Assembly (NCBI RefSeq): GCF_001999985.1
Contig: NZ_CP019645.1
Span: 682,001-746,000, forward strand
Length of the DNA stretch: 64,000 nt
Direction of reading: 5' to 3'
Source of the DNA: Helicobacter bilis
GTDB taxonomy: Bacteria > Campylobacterota > Campylobacteria > Campylobacterales > Helicobacteraceae
Shown here: positions 36,891-46,923 of the stretch, one piece after another
How positions within the stretch are numbered: position 1 is the stretch's first letter
Layout of the letters: each line of letters begins with the position of its first letter
Made by a program: the position numbers and the translations under genes
The notes under the pieces: generated by a model
Database searches by the model: none
Told to the model about the DNA's origin: nothing
What the model saw: only the letters and a program-made list of their open reading frames with translations

Positions 36891-36908
36891 TTGACATATT
36901 TATGTCAA
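36891..36908. promoter_or_regulatory. Island operator, site 5, perfect palindrome
   Basis: TTGACATATTTATGTCAA is a perfect palindrome with 8-bp arms, the most symmetrical operator of the set. A minus-strand TATACT follows about 10 nt away. Its downstream gene is now only the AAA remnant. Confidence 0.75.
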
Positions 36909-36963
36909 TATTATATCTTGAAAAATTTACATTGCAGCATAAGCCCAAGTTGGTAGGCATGGG

Positions 36964-39318
36964 CTAGGGGTTTTCTTTGGTGAAAATTGCTTGGAGTATG
37001 GTAATAAGTGCTTCGATAATATCTTTGTCATTAGTGAGTGAGATTGTAAAGATTCCTTTTTCAAATTGCAATGATGGTTGTTGTTTCAGTGATTGCTCTA
37101 ACGACTTTCTACACTCATCACTAAGGGGTGTTATCACAAAGCTATTGTTTGCACATTGTATTTCGCATTTGCCTTTGATTTTTACACAATGATCTTTAGC
37201 TTTAATGCTTGCTACTCCTTTATATTCAGCTTTAAGTTTTAACTTTTCTTTAATCTTTTCTTTAAGTGTCCATAGAAATGGATTTATCAGAGGCGGTGTT
37301 CTTTTTATGTCTGTAAGTCTGTATATTTCTAATGACTTGTTCCATATAAATGAATTGTGATTATCCTTAAAAAAACTTTTGCTATATTTGATGAAATAGT
37401 ATTGCCATTTCTGCGGATTAATTCTTTTTTTCTTACACTTTTTAAGCAACTCATCATCTCTTATTAATTTCTCTTTACACATAGCCCTAAAAGCTGTTGC
37501 CAACTCTCCGCTAATTTTATTTTTCCAATTTCGTGTCAGCATAATATGCCAAGCTTCTTTTCCGCCGACAAGAAATTTAGTCTTATTGTAAGTCTCGCCT
37601 AGCCAAAAATTACGATTAAATCTGTGATAAATAAGATTAGCGATAATGCTATGCGTTTGTTCTTTGTTTAAAATAATTTTAGCATTTTCTAGCATTGCTT
37701 TATCATCTTTATCTAAAGGCTTTTTTCCACTTGCTTTCACTTTGCCAAACAAAAGTTCCAAATCCCCTTTGAAATATTGATGATCTTCAAATTGCTTTAT
37801 AATCTCATCTTTAGCCACTATATCTTTATTGCAGATTGCTATACATTCTTTGATATGCTCCCCCATATTATTGTGTATTGCACTTGTATAAAATAATACA
37901 CCATTAGACAAATACTTTTGCCCCATATAATTGCAATAGTTTCTTACCTCACGCAACCTGTCAGTAAGTTTGTCAATCTTAGTTTCATCTTGTTTCTTCA
38001 TAAGACAGATAAGACTAAAAAGATAAATAGCATATTGCTTTGTAAAGCCGTTGTCATTTTCGCTGCTTGGTGTGTTTGCTTTTCTAGCATAACAAATTCC
38101 TTGCACCATTGCAGCAAAAAGCTTTGTTCCATTTTCATTTTTTGTATCAAAAATACAAACTTTATCCCCCACTTTATTGCCTATCTTGGTAGTAAAGTTT
38201 GTAAAAATATCCGCTGCTTTATCTTTTATCTTGTCAAAGTTATCAAAAACATAGATAAGAATCTCTAGTTCTTCTTGTGTTTCAAAAATTTTATACATAC
38301 TATGAATGTTTTGTGTTTGGGTAGAATCTTTGATTTTGCCTTGACTAGATTTTGCTTCATCATTATTTGATTCAGTTTGACTAAAATGCACCTTATCCCA
38401 ATCAAATGAGCTTTTTTCATTTTCATTTGCTTTGTAATAAAGCATTTCGCATAGATATTTGATAATGTTTAGCATATGGCTTTGTGCTAGTTCTATACAC
38501 TCCATATCATCTTTTTCTTTTTCTTTCACATAGTTAAATACACTCTCTAGCCACTCATTATCAAACTTGTATGCGATTGCTTCTGGGATTGGTTTATTAT
38601 CTTTATCTTTGACATCTTTAAATTTCTTGCCCACGAAGTCTTCAAATGCTGCTTTAAAATTTTCAAAGTCATTTAGCAGTTCGCCTCTAGCATTCATTTT
38701 GATATAGAGTTCATCATCTAGTCCAAAATCTTCAAGTTTAATGAAAGAAAAGGTAAGCTTGTCTAAATTCTTATAGAAACACTCTAGCATGGGGGTATCT
38801 GGGCTAGATTTGATTGCTTGTGTATGGATAGAATCTAGCATTGTAAGCATAGATTGTATAGTGGGGTCTTGCTCCCAAAAGGGTAGAAACCATGCTTGGT
38901 CTTTGATAGTTGCGGATATATCAGTGCTGTTTTTGATAGTAATTGTATTCTCACTCAAAGCCTTGCAAAATTCTTTTGAGCTAGAGCGTGTTTCATGAGT
39001 GAAGTTTGCTAGATAAGATTCTGTCGTGTTGTTTCGCATTGCGATATACCAATGCAAAAGATAAAGAGTTGTAAGTCTCTGCTGCCCATCAAGGGGGATA
39101 AATTCATTATTATTTTTCACACTGCCATAGACAAACTGCAAGTGGAGTGTCTTATCATCATTGCCTTTTAACACCTCAAATAAATCTCGCACAAATTTTT
39201 CTCTTATCTTTTGTGCGTTTTTTCTGCCTTGTGCGTAGTCGCGTTGGATTCTAGGGATCTTGATTGTGTATTTGTATTCTTCTGCCAAGTCTTTAAAAGT
39301 CATTGATTGTGTATTCAT
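36964..39318 (-). CDS. Large DUF262 protein without HNH domain
   Basis: 784 residues. DUF262 marks are IPRIQRDYAQGR (21-32) and DGQQRLTTL (77-85). The long remainder is helical and Lys-rich with no EHxxP/HNH site, so if it is a nuclease system component the cutting domain must be elsewhere (for example one of the PD-(D/E)XK proteins). This is a GmrS-like solo DUF262 (inference). AAAGGAT upstream. It lies 22 nt after the stop of the next DUF262 gene, so both are cotranscribed. Confidence 0.8.
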   Translation of the reverse strand: MNTQSMTFKDLAEEYKYTIKIPRIQRDYAQGRKNAQKIREKFVRDLFEVLKGNDDKTLHLQFVYGSVKNNNEFIPLDGQQRLTTLYLLHWYIAMRNNTTESYLANFTHETRSSSKEFCKALSENTITIKNSTDISATIKDQAWFLPFWEQDPTIQSMLTMLDSIHTQAIKSSPDTPMLECFYKNLDKLTFSFIKLEDFGLDDELYIKMNARGELLNDFENFKAAFEDFVGKKFKDVKDKDNKPIPEAIAYKFDNEWLESVFNYVKEKEKDDMECIELAQSHMLNIIKYLCEMLYYKANENEKSSFDWDKVHFSQTESNNDEAKSSQGKIKDSTQTQNIHSMYKIFETQEELEILIYVFDNFDKIKDKAADIFTNFTTKIGNKVGDKVCIFDTKNENGTKLFAAMVQGICYARKANTPSSENDNGFTKQYAIYLFSLICLMKKQDETKIDKLTDRLREVRNYCNYMGQKYLSNGVLFYTSAIHNNMGEHIKECIAICNKDIVAKDEIIKQFEDHQYFKGDLELLFGKVKASGKKPLDKDDKAMLENAKIILNKEQTHSIIANLIYHRFNRNFWLGETYNKTKFLVGGKEAWHIMLTRNWKNKISGELATAFRAMCKEKLIRDDELLKKCKKKRINPQKWQYYFIKYSKSFFKDNHNSFIWNKSLEIYRLTDIKRTPPLINPFLWTLKEKIKEKLKLKAEYKGVASIKAKDHCVKIKGKCEIQCANNSFVITPLSDECRKSLEQSLKQQPSLQFEKGIFTISLTNDKDIIEALITILQAIFTKENP

Positions 39319-39340
39319 TTGCTATCCTTTATTTTGGGAT

Positions 39341-41105
39341 TTAAGAGAATAAATATTTCTGTATTTTTGCGATAATCTCTTCCTGATAATCTTGACTATC
39401 TTGTTTGCTCCAAAAGAGTGCTTGAGAGATATTCTGCTCTTTTGTGTAGTATTTTAAAAACACATTGCGTGTGCAAAGGGGGATAAATGCGCCCTCTTGT
39501 TCTTTCTCTTTTATTCTTTGCTGCTTCATTGCAAAGATAGCATTGCCAAGAGAGATATTCTCATTCTTGCTAAGTAGAGTGAGATTACCAATTGTGTGTA
39601 GCTCATCGCCTTTAAATATCTCAAAAACAGCTTTTACGCATTCCCCAAATTCCTTAGTTTCATCATCGTCTAACTTTTTCTTTTTTGCTTCTGCCTTTAA
39701 TTTCTCTAGTAGGCTTTCTACTCTCTCCAGTGTGCTTGGTATTTTTCCAAAATCTATCGATGATTCTTTACCGCTTTGCTCTGCATTTTTAAGAATCTGC
39801 TTACTATCCCTAAGCCACTTTACTACTTCTTTGAATGGTATTTGTGGTGTTTTATCTTGCTGGGCGTGGATATGCTCAAGCTCCCAATCGTTATTTTTGT
39901 ATATATCAAAGCTAAAGCGGTATTGTGTGTCTATGTAAGAGAGCATATTAAAGAGTAATACAATGGATTTTAGTTCTTTGTTATTATCACCATAAGTTAA
40001 GGATTTGATATTTGCTAAATCTTTTTTATTGTGCGTTGCAATTTTTTCTTTGACTTTTTCTTTTATTGTTTCATGCAAAAACTTGCTTTTTGTTTGTCCT
40101 TGTGCTTCTTTATAAAGCCCTGCTAGACTTTCATTTTCTACAAGTAAAAAGCCGATAAGATGATAGCTTTTTGAATTGTTATACCATGATTTAAAAGTAA
40201 GAAAAATCTTTTTAATTTCTTGCCAACAGCACTCTTTAGAATTTTTATCCATAAGTTTAGTTTGTATAAACTCAAATACAGCATGGGATTTGTCCTTTTC
40301 GCTATCGCTATATATCTCATAATATACCTCAAAGAGTAGCAAAATCCTTGTGTCATAGCTCTCTTTATCCTCAACTAAAAAGCTAAAAAACTCATCATCT
40401 TGCAGAGCGTATTCCATAGAATCCCACTCGTTAGCACACTCTATCTGTCGCAATTCTTGTATTTCATTTGCTTCATCTTTTAATAAAAGCTGTGCTTTGA
40501 TAAGCTCGGCATCGTTTAATGGGATTTTCCCGCTATTGATATTGGCAAAAAGATATGCTTCATTTTCATCACTTTTATACCAAATCATGCCGACATATTT
40601 TTCTGTCTTGTCTGCTTGAAATAGTCCTTTTATTACTTCTTTTTTCTCATTATTATTACCAAGCCACTCCTTAATTGTTTTGTAAGCTGCTATCATAAAG
40701 TAATAATCCATACCTTTAAATATGTTCTTATCACTAGAATCCACTTTTTGAGAATCCATATATTTTTCAGGATCTTTCAAAAATTCCGTGCTTTTCTTTC
40801 TTGTGTCATACTCTATCGTGCATTTTATCCCTAAATCTAGCACCTTACAGATAAGGTATAAAGTCGTAAGCCTTTGTTGCCCCATCAATCACATTGTATT
40901 TACCCTTATTTTCTTTCAGCATAATAGGCTGCAAGCAGTAAAATTTCGCTTTTTCTTGCAAGGCAAACTCATACAAATCATTTAATAGGGCTTCTACCTG
41001 CTGCTTTTTCCACTTATAGCCCCTTTGATAGCTTGGGATATGATAGCGTGTTTTGTCTGTCAAAAGTAGTTCTTTAATCGTCTTTATATCATCGTGTTTA
41101 ACCAT
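39341..41105 (-). pseudogene. DUF262-DUF1524 gene with frameshift in its DGQQR motif
   Basis: One gene in two frames. The first 75 codons (IPSYQRGYKW, NVIDG) run from the ATG at 41105; the second frame resumes at GQQRLTTLYL and continues to a DUF1524 site LEHIHAQ and GNLTLLSKN. The break is at GGGG (plus-strand CCCC 40880-40883); GGG would restore DGQQR exactly. If the base is real the protein is lost at its catalytic motif. Otherwise it would be about 585 residues, a GmrSD-like nuclease paralogous in layout to 24488. Confidence 0.85.
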
Positions 41106-41194
41106 ATATTCTTCCTGTTTTGTTTGTATATAATTAAAAATCTAAGCCATGATTCTATCATCTCAAGATATTGTTCTATATTTTATAAACTCTC

Positions 41195-41275
41195 TTACTA
41201 TCATTATCACGGAATGTCTGCAATTCACTCTCAGCACTAAGCTCCTGCTCCGCTACATATCATCACTCGCTTAGA
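41195..41275 (-). pseudogene. N-terminal remnant of a second sirtuin gene
   Basis: The sequence matches the first 25-30 codons of cobB at 30240-30322 (GAGLSAES region) with substitutions and loss of the start codon. It lies between operator site 6 and the DUF262 gene. Confidence 0.7.
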
Positions 41276-41330
41276 ATCTTTCAATTATTACTCCCTATTT
41301 GTTTGGATAGATAGAGTATAACATAATGTT

Positions 41331-41349
41331 TTGACAGCGTTATGACAAA
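41331..41349 (-). promoter_or_regulatory. Island operator, site 6
   Basis: TTGACAGCGTTATGACAAA with a minus-strand TATACT nearby; reads through the sirtuin remnant into the two DUF262 genes. Confidence 0.8.
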
Positions 41350-41387
41350 GATTCTCAATTATCATAAGTAAGATTAGAATCTTGCGT

Positions 41388-42869
41388 TTAGCCCACTAAC
41401 TTTTCCAACGCCTTTATAATCTCCACCATAGCAAGTGTATCAAGTTTGCAATATGCTAAAAGGGCTTTGCGATATTCTATCTGCTTTTCTTTTGGCATAG
41501 ATTCTAATGCCCCAAAGCACTCCATTGCTTCTCCGCCATTATGCACGAGACTTAGCTCTTTATAAGCGGATTCCATTTGTGGCACAAGGGCTGGTAAAAC
41601 GACTTTGATAGAGTGGCTGCCATTTTGCTTATAATGATAATAATGCCTAGCGGCAAAGGGTGTCATTAAGTCTTCAATCTGTGAAGCGATATGTAAAAGC
41701 TCTTTTTCATATTGTGGAAAACTTGCAGCAAGTCTTGTAATGACACCTTTTTCAAAACTCGCATTATAAGCTAGGATAAAGGCATTTTGCGGGATAGAAT
41801 CTAGCAGGGCTTTGATGAGATCAGATCTTGGATCTACTCCACTTTTAGCTAAAAATTCTTTATGCTCTAGCTTGCCATCTTTATGCTGGATATGCAGTGA
41901 AAATTGAAAAGGGATTTGCTCATACGCACAAGTGCTTACAAATCGCGGCACAGCGAGCTGGAATATCTCAAAATCTAAGTGATAAATGGGGTAGGATAAA
42001 CTCCCTAAAAACTCTTTTATTTTATCCTTTTGTATATGCACGGATTTATTCTTAAAGCATTCTATTTGTAGTTGTTGCTTGTAGCTTAGGCTATCTATAT
42101 CTTTTATATCACTAAATCGTGCTATCCCTTGTCTATATAGCTCTAGCTTTTTATCGCCATTAAGCCACGCAAGGTTGAATATAGAATCTTCTCCCTTTAT
42201 GCCCCTTTGGACTTCCCAGCAATAAGCCTTTGCCTCGCAAGAGTAAGGATCATCACAATGCAGCCCTATATCAATGCTAGGCTCATCTTGCCCATCTAAA
42301 GTGCTAGCAAACTCTTGCAAAATTGCTGGAATCTTTAGTGTAAATTCTTGCACAGATTCTAAGCAAGGCACGATAGCAAAAAGCCTAGTTAAATCAAGCG
42401 ATTCACCCCTTTTATAGTCTGTGTTTAAATGGATAAGATTCGCTTCCTTTATACTATATCCACAATGCGCGATGACATAGTGCTGCACGCTTAAATCATA
42501 GATATATACTTCCTTTAGGCTTGTGGAGCTTTTCACTTCATTGATGATAAGCCCTTGTGGTGTGTTTTGCAAAATATCTACCATTACAACAATGCCTTCA
42601 TATATAAAAGTCGCTTCATATATCACGCTAGTGCCAGAATCTAGCAATTCCTTTGTGCGTTTAGCATTATGGCTTATGCCATCATCAAAAGAGATTCTCT
42701 CGCCATTTGGGAATAACTCACACGCTAAAACCCCCACATCTTCACCCACACTAAAACGCTCAATTTGCGTTTCATCTGGCTCACTTAGGGCTTCTTTTTT
42801 ATGGGCTAAAAGCCAAAGTAGCTTTTGACATTGCATACCTTTAATAAAGCGAGATTTTGAGAGATTCAT
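41388..42869 (-). CDS. DUF2779 nuclease: Cas4-like PD-(D/E)XK fused to DEDD exonuclease
   Basis: 493 residues. The N-terminal Cas4-like part shows YEATF (E85), VDIL (D98), EVK (E111, K113) and QHY (129-131), with four cysteines (C14, C205, C211, C217) placed for an iron-sulfur cluster. The C-terminal RNase H-like part shows HLDFE (D299, E301), ILAYNASFEK and YCKLDT near residue 478. Such a double nuclease would resect or degrade DNA ends. No CRISPR genes accompany it. AAAGGA before the ATG; own operator (site 7). Confidence 0.85.
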   Translation of the reverse strand: MNLSKSRFIKGMQCQKLLWLLAHKKEALSEPDETQIERFSVGEDVGVLACELFPNGERISFDDGISHNAKRTKELLDSGTSVIYEATFIYEGIVVMVDILQNTPQGLIINEVKSSTSLKEVYIYDLSVQHYVIAHCGYSIKEANLIHLNTDYKRGESLDLTRLFAIVPCLESVQEFTLKIPAILQEFASTLDGQDEPSIDIGLHCDDPYSCEAKAYCWEVQRGIKGEDSIFNLAWLNGDKKLELYRQGIARFSDIKDIDSLSYKQQLQIECFKNKSVHIQKDKIKEFLGSLSYPIYHLDFEIFQLAVPRFVSTCAYEQIPFQFSLHIQHKDGKLEHKEFLAKSGVDPRSDLIKALLDSIPQNAFILAYNASFEKGVITRLAASFPQYEKELLHIASQIEDLMTPFAARHYYHYKQNGSHSIKVVLPALVPQMESAYKELSLVHNGGEAMECFGALESMPKEKQIEYRKALLAYCKLDTLAMVEIIKALEKLVG

Positions 42870-42962
42870 AGCTGTCCTTTTGTAGAGATTTGTTTGCCAG
42901 AGAAACTAAGAGAAACTTTAATGCTATTTCGCATATAAACTTTGTAATATTAACATAATCTC

Positions 42963-42981
42963 TTGACAGCGTTATGACAAA
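42963..42981 (-). promoter_or_regulatory. Island operator, site 7
   Basis: TTGACAGCGTTATGACAAA upstream of the DUF2779 gene; a minus-strand AT-rich -10 (TAATAT) lies nearby. The adjacent 42985-43037 segment repeats that beside site 4 and includes the hairpin CACAAAATA/TATTTTGTG. Confidence 0.8.
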
Positions 42982-43070
42982 ACAAGTGAAATTTTTTAGA
43001 ATTTTTGTGGATTTTTAGCTCACAAAATAAGATTAGAATCCTATTTTGTGCTAAGGTGTTTTACCTTTTA

Positions 43071-44795
43071 TCAAGCAAACTTGCGAAGTTTTGAATCTTG
43101 TTTTGCTAAATCATCTTTAATCTTTTGATTAAACTCATCAGTCTGTTTTCTCACACTTTCAAAAAAGTTTATAAATCTTTCTTTTGTCAAGTTTGCTGGA
43201 TCTATTTCATCGCATTGCTCTAAGTTAATATAAATATATTTTGATTCTGTACAAAACGCACTATCACATACATCTAAAACTTCTTTAAGTGTTGCAATCA
43301 TAGCTGAAGTATCTGTTTTATGCTTTAAATAAACCCCAAAACACACTTTATGTTTTTCGCTATCATACCACACAGATATATTAAAGCCTAATTTTTCACT
43401 ATTAAAATCCTTATGCCATATATCTGTGGTATTTTTGTCTTCATGTATTTTTACTACATAATCCTTATAATTGCTTTCAATAGCTGTTTTAATCTCATTT
43501 TGTGTATCACAAAATGCTTGATAGGATTTAATCTTTTCATTAGGCTCTTTAAGCTTGTTATTAAGCGTTTTGATCTCAGTAGAATCTAAAAATGCTTGTA
43601 GGCTAGATTCTACCTCCTTCATAGATGCACCCATAGATACACCATCAACCTCTAGCCACCACCACCTAGTAAGTTTAATACCCAAGTATTCTTTGATTTT
43701 GCCGTTATTAGTTGAACCCTTCCCAAAAAGCCGCACGCCATAACCATTATTTTCATTATTTTTAGTATATTCTATGCAAAAAGCAAAAAAATAGCGTTGT
43801 TGAAGATCTTGAGGCTTAATCATATAAGGGTATCTATAAGAATTGCAATCCCATTCATCTCTCCTTTTATTGTCGCTTGTCTTAATAATCTCAAAGCCTT
43901 TGCTTTCAATTTGTTCTCTATGCTTTTCTATAATCGCTTCGCAATAAGATTCTATAATTTCATTTTGATTTTCTAGAATCTCAAAGACTATCTCCATATT
44001 TTCCTGCATATTATTGTCTTTATTGTCTGTCAAAAATTTCGCTATATTCATTGTGTTCTCCTTTTTATTTGTAATGATTTGCACGACATCTTTATAAAAG
44101 AGCAATGCGGCATTTAGATTTGTGATACAGCCGACCTTTGCTTGTGAGTTTTCTATCCATTTTAGAATCTCATTTTTATATGAGATTGCTTTAAATTTCA
44201 CTTTATTATCTCCATTTACAAGAGAATCCCCTTGTATTTCCCATTTACCTAAGCTATACCCTGAAGGTTCTAGTCCATCAGGGGTAAGATACAGCACAGC
44301 AATATTGTCATAAGCGTTATTTGCTTGCTTAGTTTTACTCTTGCTAGATTCCATATCATCATTAGAATCTATATCGCTAGATTCTAACTCACTAGATTCT
44401 TGGCTTTGGTCTTTTGCTATTTTCTCAATATACCGCTCAATCTGCCTATCTTGATCTCCCGCCCAAATCTTATTTTCTATAATAATATGCCTATTGCCAT
44501 TAGTGATATAAATATCAATGCGTTTTCTCTCTTTATGCACTTCTGCGTTACTTGTATCGCCAAACCACTCTTTAAGCCCTACGCATTCTAGAAATGTTTC
44601 TAAAAACACATCGCCTTGATAGTGATTATTCTTAGGATCTAAAAATCCATAGATTAACGAGCTATGCAGATTGACTTCATCACTTTCACTCAACATTTGC
44701 AAGTAGGGATTAAAGTCATTATTCCCACGCCTTTTGTGCTTCTCTGCCTGTTTTAAAAAGCCATTTACTTTTTCAAAAAAGTCTTTATATTCCAC
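43071..44795 (-). CDS. PD-(D/E)XK nuclease (PDDEXK_4-like), full length
   Basis: 574 residues from a GTG start behind AAAGGAG. Active-site residues D94 (RIDIYITN), E107 and K109 (IIIENKIW) are intact, followed by DQDRQIERYI. A Ser/Asp-rich loop spans about 135-160. The C-terminal domain (about 430-574, ending DDLAKQDSKLRKFA) is shared with the neighbours at 45062 and 46924 and missing in 34898. It is one of four tandem or near-tandem paralogs. Role inferred as defence nuclease. Confidence 0.82.
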   Translation of the reverse strand: MEYKDFFEKVNGFLKQAEKHKRRGNNDFNPYLQMLSESDEVNLHSSLIYGFLDPKNNHYQGDVFLETFLECVGLKEWFGDTSNAEVHKERKRIDIYITNGNRHIIIENKIWAGDQDRQIERYIEKIAKDQSQESSELESSDIDSNDDMESSKSKTKQANNAYDNIAVLYLTPDGLEPSGYSLGKWEIQGDSLVNGDNKVKFKAISYKNEILKWIENSQAKVGCITNLNAALLFYKDVVQIITNKKENTMNIAKFLTDNKDNNMQENMEIVFEILENQNEIIESYCEAIIEKHREQIESKGFEIIKTSDNKRRDEWDCNSYRYPYMIKPQDLQQRYFFAFCIEYTKNNENNGYGVRLFGKGSTNNGKIKEYLGIKLTRWWWLEVDGVSMGASMKEVESSLQAFLDSTEIKTLNNKLKEPNEKIKSYQAFCDTQNEIKTAIESNYKDYVVKIHEDKNTTDIWHKDFNSEKLGFNISVWYDSEKHKVCFGVYLKHKTDTSAMIATLKEVLDVCDSAFCTESKYIYINLEQCDEIDPANLTKERFINFFESVRKQTDEFNQKIKDDLAKQDSKLRKFA

Positions 44796-44802
44796 GCTTT
44801 TC

Positions 44803-44871
44803 TCCTTTCTTTAAAGTTTAATGTAGTAAAGCTTAATCGCTATAAGTATAAATGCGTATTGTAATCAAAAA
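44803..44871 (-). promoter_or_regulatory. Shared leader of PD-(D/E)XK genes, copy 2
   Basis: TGTAGTAAAGCTTAATCGCT with minus-strand -10 TACAAT (44858-44863); homologous to 36206-36280 and 46711-46775. The rest of the gap to 45061 contains the decayed C-terminal coding end of the next gene and no other gene. Confidence 0.65.
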
Positions 44872-45061
44872 AAACGCAACAACAAGAGTTTAAAAACTAT
44901 TATCTAGCTAAAAATTTAAACTCGTAAGCCTAGATACTTAAATTATTTTAGAATCTATTTTGCGATATTGTGTCTTTTATAGATTAAGAAAAATCACTAT
45001 AAATTTCCTTAACAACAATAAAAAGTTTTCATAAGATTCTAATCATCATCTTCTTTATAGC

Positions 45062-46703
45062 TTATAAAAACTTGCGAAGTTTTGAATCTTGTCCTTTTGC
45101 TAAATCATCTTTAATCTTTTGATTAAAGCTATAAACTTGCTCTCTCATACTTTCAAAAAAGTTTATAAATTTTTCTTTTGTAAAGTCTTTTGGATTCATT
45201 TTATCACCTTGTGTTAAGTATGCGAAAAGAGCACAATGTGATCCCTCACGAAACGCACTATCATCTACACTCAAAACTTCTTTAAGTATTGGAAATGCAC
45301 GCTCCCCCATAAAAATATTAAGACCATGTAATTGACTTTGAAAAAAAATAGATTGCGAAGACTCAAACATATCTATACTAAAGTATAATTTCTCATCATT
45401 AAAATCTTTATGCCATACAGATATATAATTGTCTTCACCAAGTTCCCAATATTCTTCATCTTCTTCTGTTGTCATTACATAATCTTTATAGTTGTTTTCT
45501 ATTGTTTTTTTAATCTCATGTATTGCATCACAATATGCTTGAATGGGTTTTAGTTCATCGTTAAGATCTTTGATCTTATTAGAATCTAAAAATTCTTGTA
45601 GTTCAGATTCTAGCTCTGTTTCTGTTTGATACCCCCACCACCATTCTTCTTCATCTTCTTCTCCATCTTCTAAAAGTATAGGATCAAAAAGCACACGACT
45701 TTCACGAATGCCTAAATAACGGCTGATTCTATTAATCATAAAATTATCTATATAATCTGAATCTTGCTTAAAAAGCTGCACACCATAATTAACAGGTTTG
45801 TCGTTGTATTTGGATGTTTCTATACAAAAAGCAAAATAGTACTCCCCACAATCTTTAGGCTTAATGATAAGTGGATATGTGTACTTTGCTAAATCATTAT
45901 TTACTTCAGCAATCTCAAAGCCCCTGCTTTCTAATTGCTTTTCATACTTTTCTGCAATCGCTTCACAATAAGAATCTATAAGTCTCTCTTTATTTGATAG
46001 AATCTCACAGAGTATTTTTATATTTTCTTCTAGATTATTATCTGTTAAAAGTTTCTCTATATCCTTTGTGCTCTCATCTGTGTTTGTAGTGATGATTTGG
46101 GCGATATTTTTATAAAAGAGTAATGTGGCATTTAGCTTTGTGATAAAGCTAACTTCTGCTATTGACTTTTCTATCCATTTTAGAATCTCATTATCAAAAG
46201 TGATAGATTTAAATCTTACTTTATTATCTCCATTTACAAGATAATCCCCTTGTATTTCCCATTTGCCTAAGCTTTCTTTTGAAAATGTTTTTTTTATAAG
46301 GGGCAATATAAATCACAGCAAGCTCGTCATTCTTCTCTAGCCGATACTCAAAGTCTCTCTCAAATTCTTCACAATACTCTTCAAGATTAATATGTAGATC
46401 TTCTTCACCTTTCGAACTATCATGTATAATGATATGCTTCCCACGCTCACAATAATAGTAGAGAAAACCATACTCATGAAAACGCACATTAGCATATTCA
46501 CTATCACCAAACCACTCTTTAAGCCCAACAGATTCTAAAAACTCTTCTAAAAACAAATTGCCTTGATAATGTTTGCCTAGCGGATTTAAAAATCCATGCA
46601 TTAACAGACTATTCAGCCAATAACATTTATCCAGCCAGCCAAGTTCTCTGCCTTTTAAACCCGAGTTTATCGCATTAAACAATTCTTCTTTATAAGTTGC
46701 CAT
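45062..46703 (-). pseudogene. PD-(D/E)XK paralog, catalytically dead and frameshifted
   Basis: The first frame (from ATG 46703, AAAGGAT upstream) keeps HGFLNPLGKHY and LKEWFGD, but the catalytic region has become RFHEYGFLYYY ... IIIHDSSKG, so D, E and K are all lost. At A8 (plus-strand T8, 46288-46295) an extra A breaks the frame; with seven A the paralog sequence YKKTFSKESLGKWEIQG continues to KLRKFL. A further base change near 45066 probably cost a last few codons (a DDD end). Protein is likely inactive, or a regulatory pseudoenzyme if the tract slips. Confidence 0.8.
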
Positions 46704-46710
46704 GCTCTTA

Positions 46711-46775
46711 TCCTTTCTTTAAATTTAATGTAGTAAAGATTAATCGCTATAAGTATAAATGCGTATTGTAATCAA
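46711..46775 (-). promoter_or_regulatory. Shared leader of PD-(D/E)XK genes, copy 3
   Basis: TGTAGTAAAGATTAATCGCT with -10 TACAAT on the minus strand, then a poly-A stretch (46777-46790). A short remnant of the start of a 26690-like gene (ATGCAAATCACA on the minus strand) lies at about 46845-46860. Confidence 0.65.
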
Positions 46776-46900
46776 AAAAAAAAAAAACGCAACAAGGGTT
46801 TAAAAACTATTATCTAGCTAAAAGCCCTAAATCGTAAGCCTATGTGATTTGCATTTTCTCCCCTTTATGTGTTTATTAAGTGAAGTTATAGCACATCGCT

Positions 46901-46919
46901 TTGTCAGCGTTATGACAAA
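46901..46919 (-). promoter_or_regulatory. Island operator, site 8 (TTGTCAGCGTTATGACAAA)
   Basis: A T for A change makes the two half-sites perfectly symmetrical (TTGTCA/TGACAA). The -10 TATAAC lies 10 nt away on the minus strand. Confidence 0.8.
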
Positions 46920-46923
46920 GATT

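Noticed and set aside
41388-42869. CRISPR-associated Cas4
   Set aside because: It is fused to an RNase H-like domain (DUF2779) and no cas genes or array are nearby.
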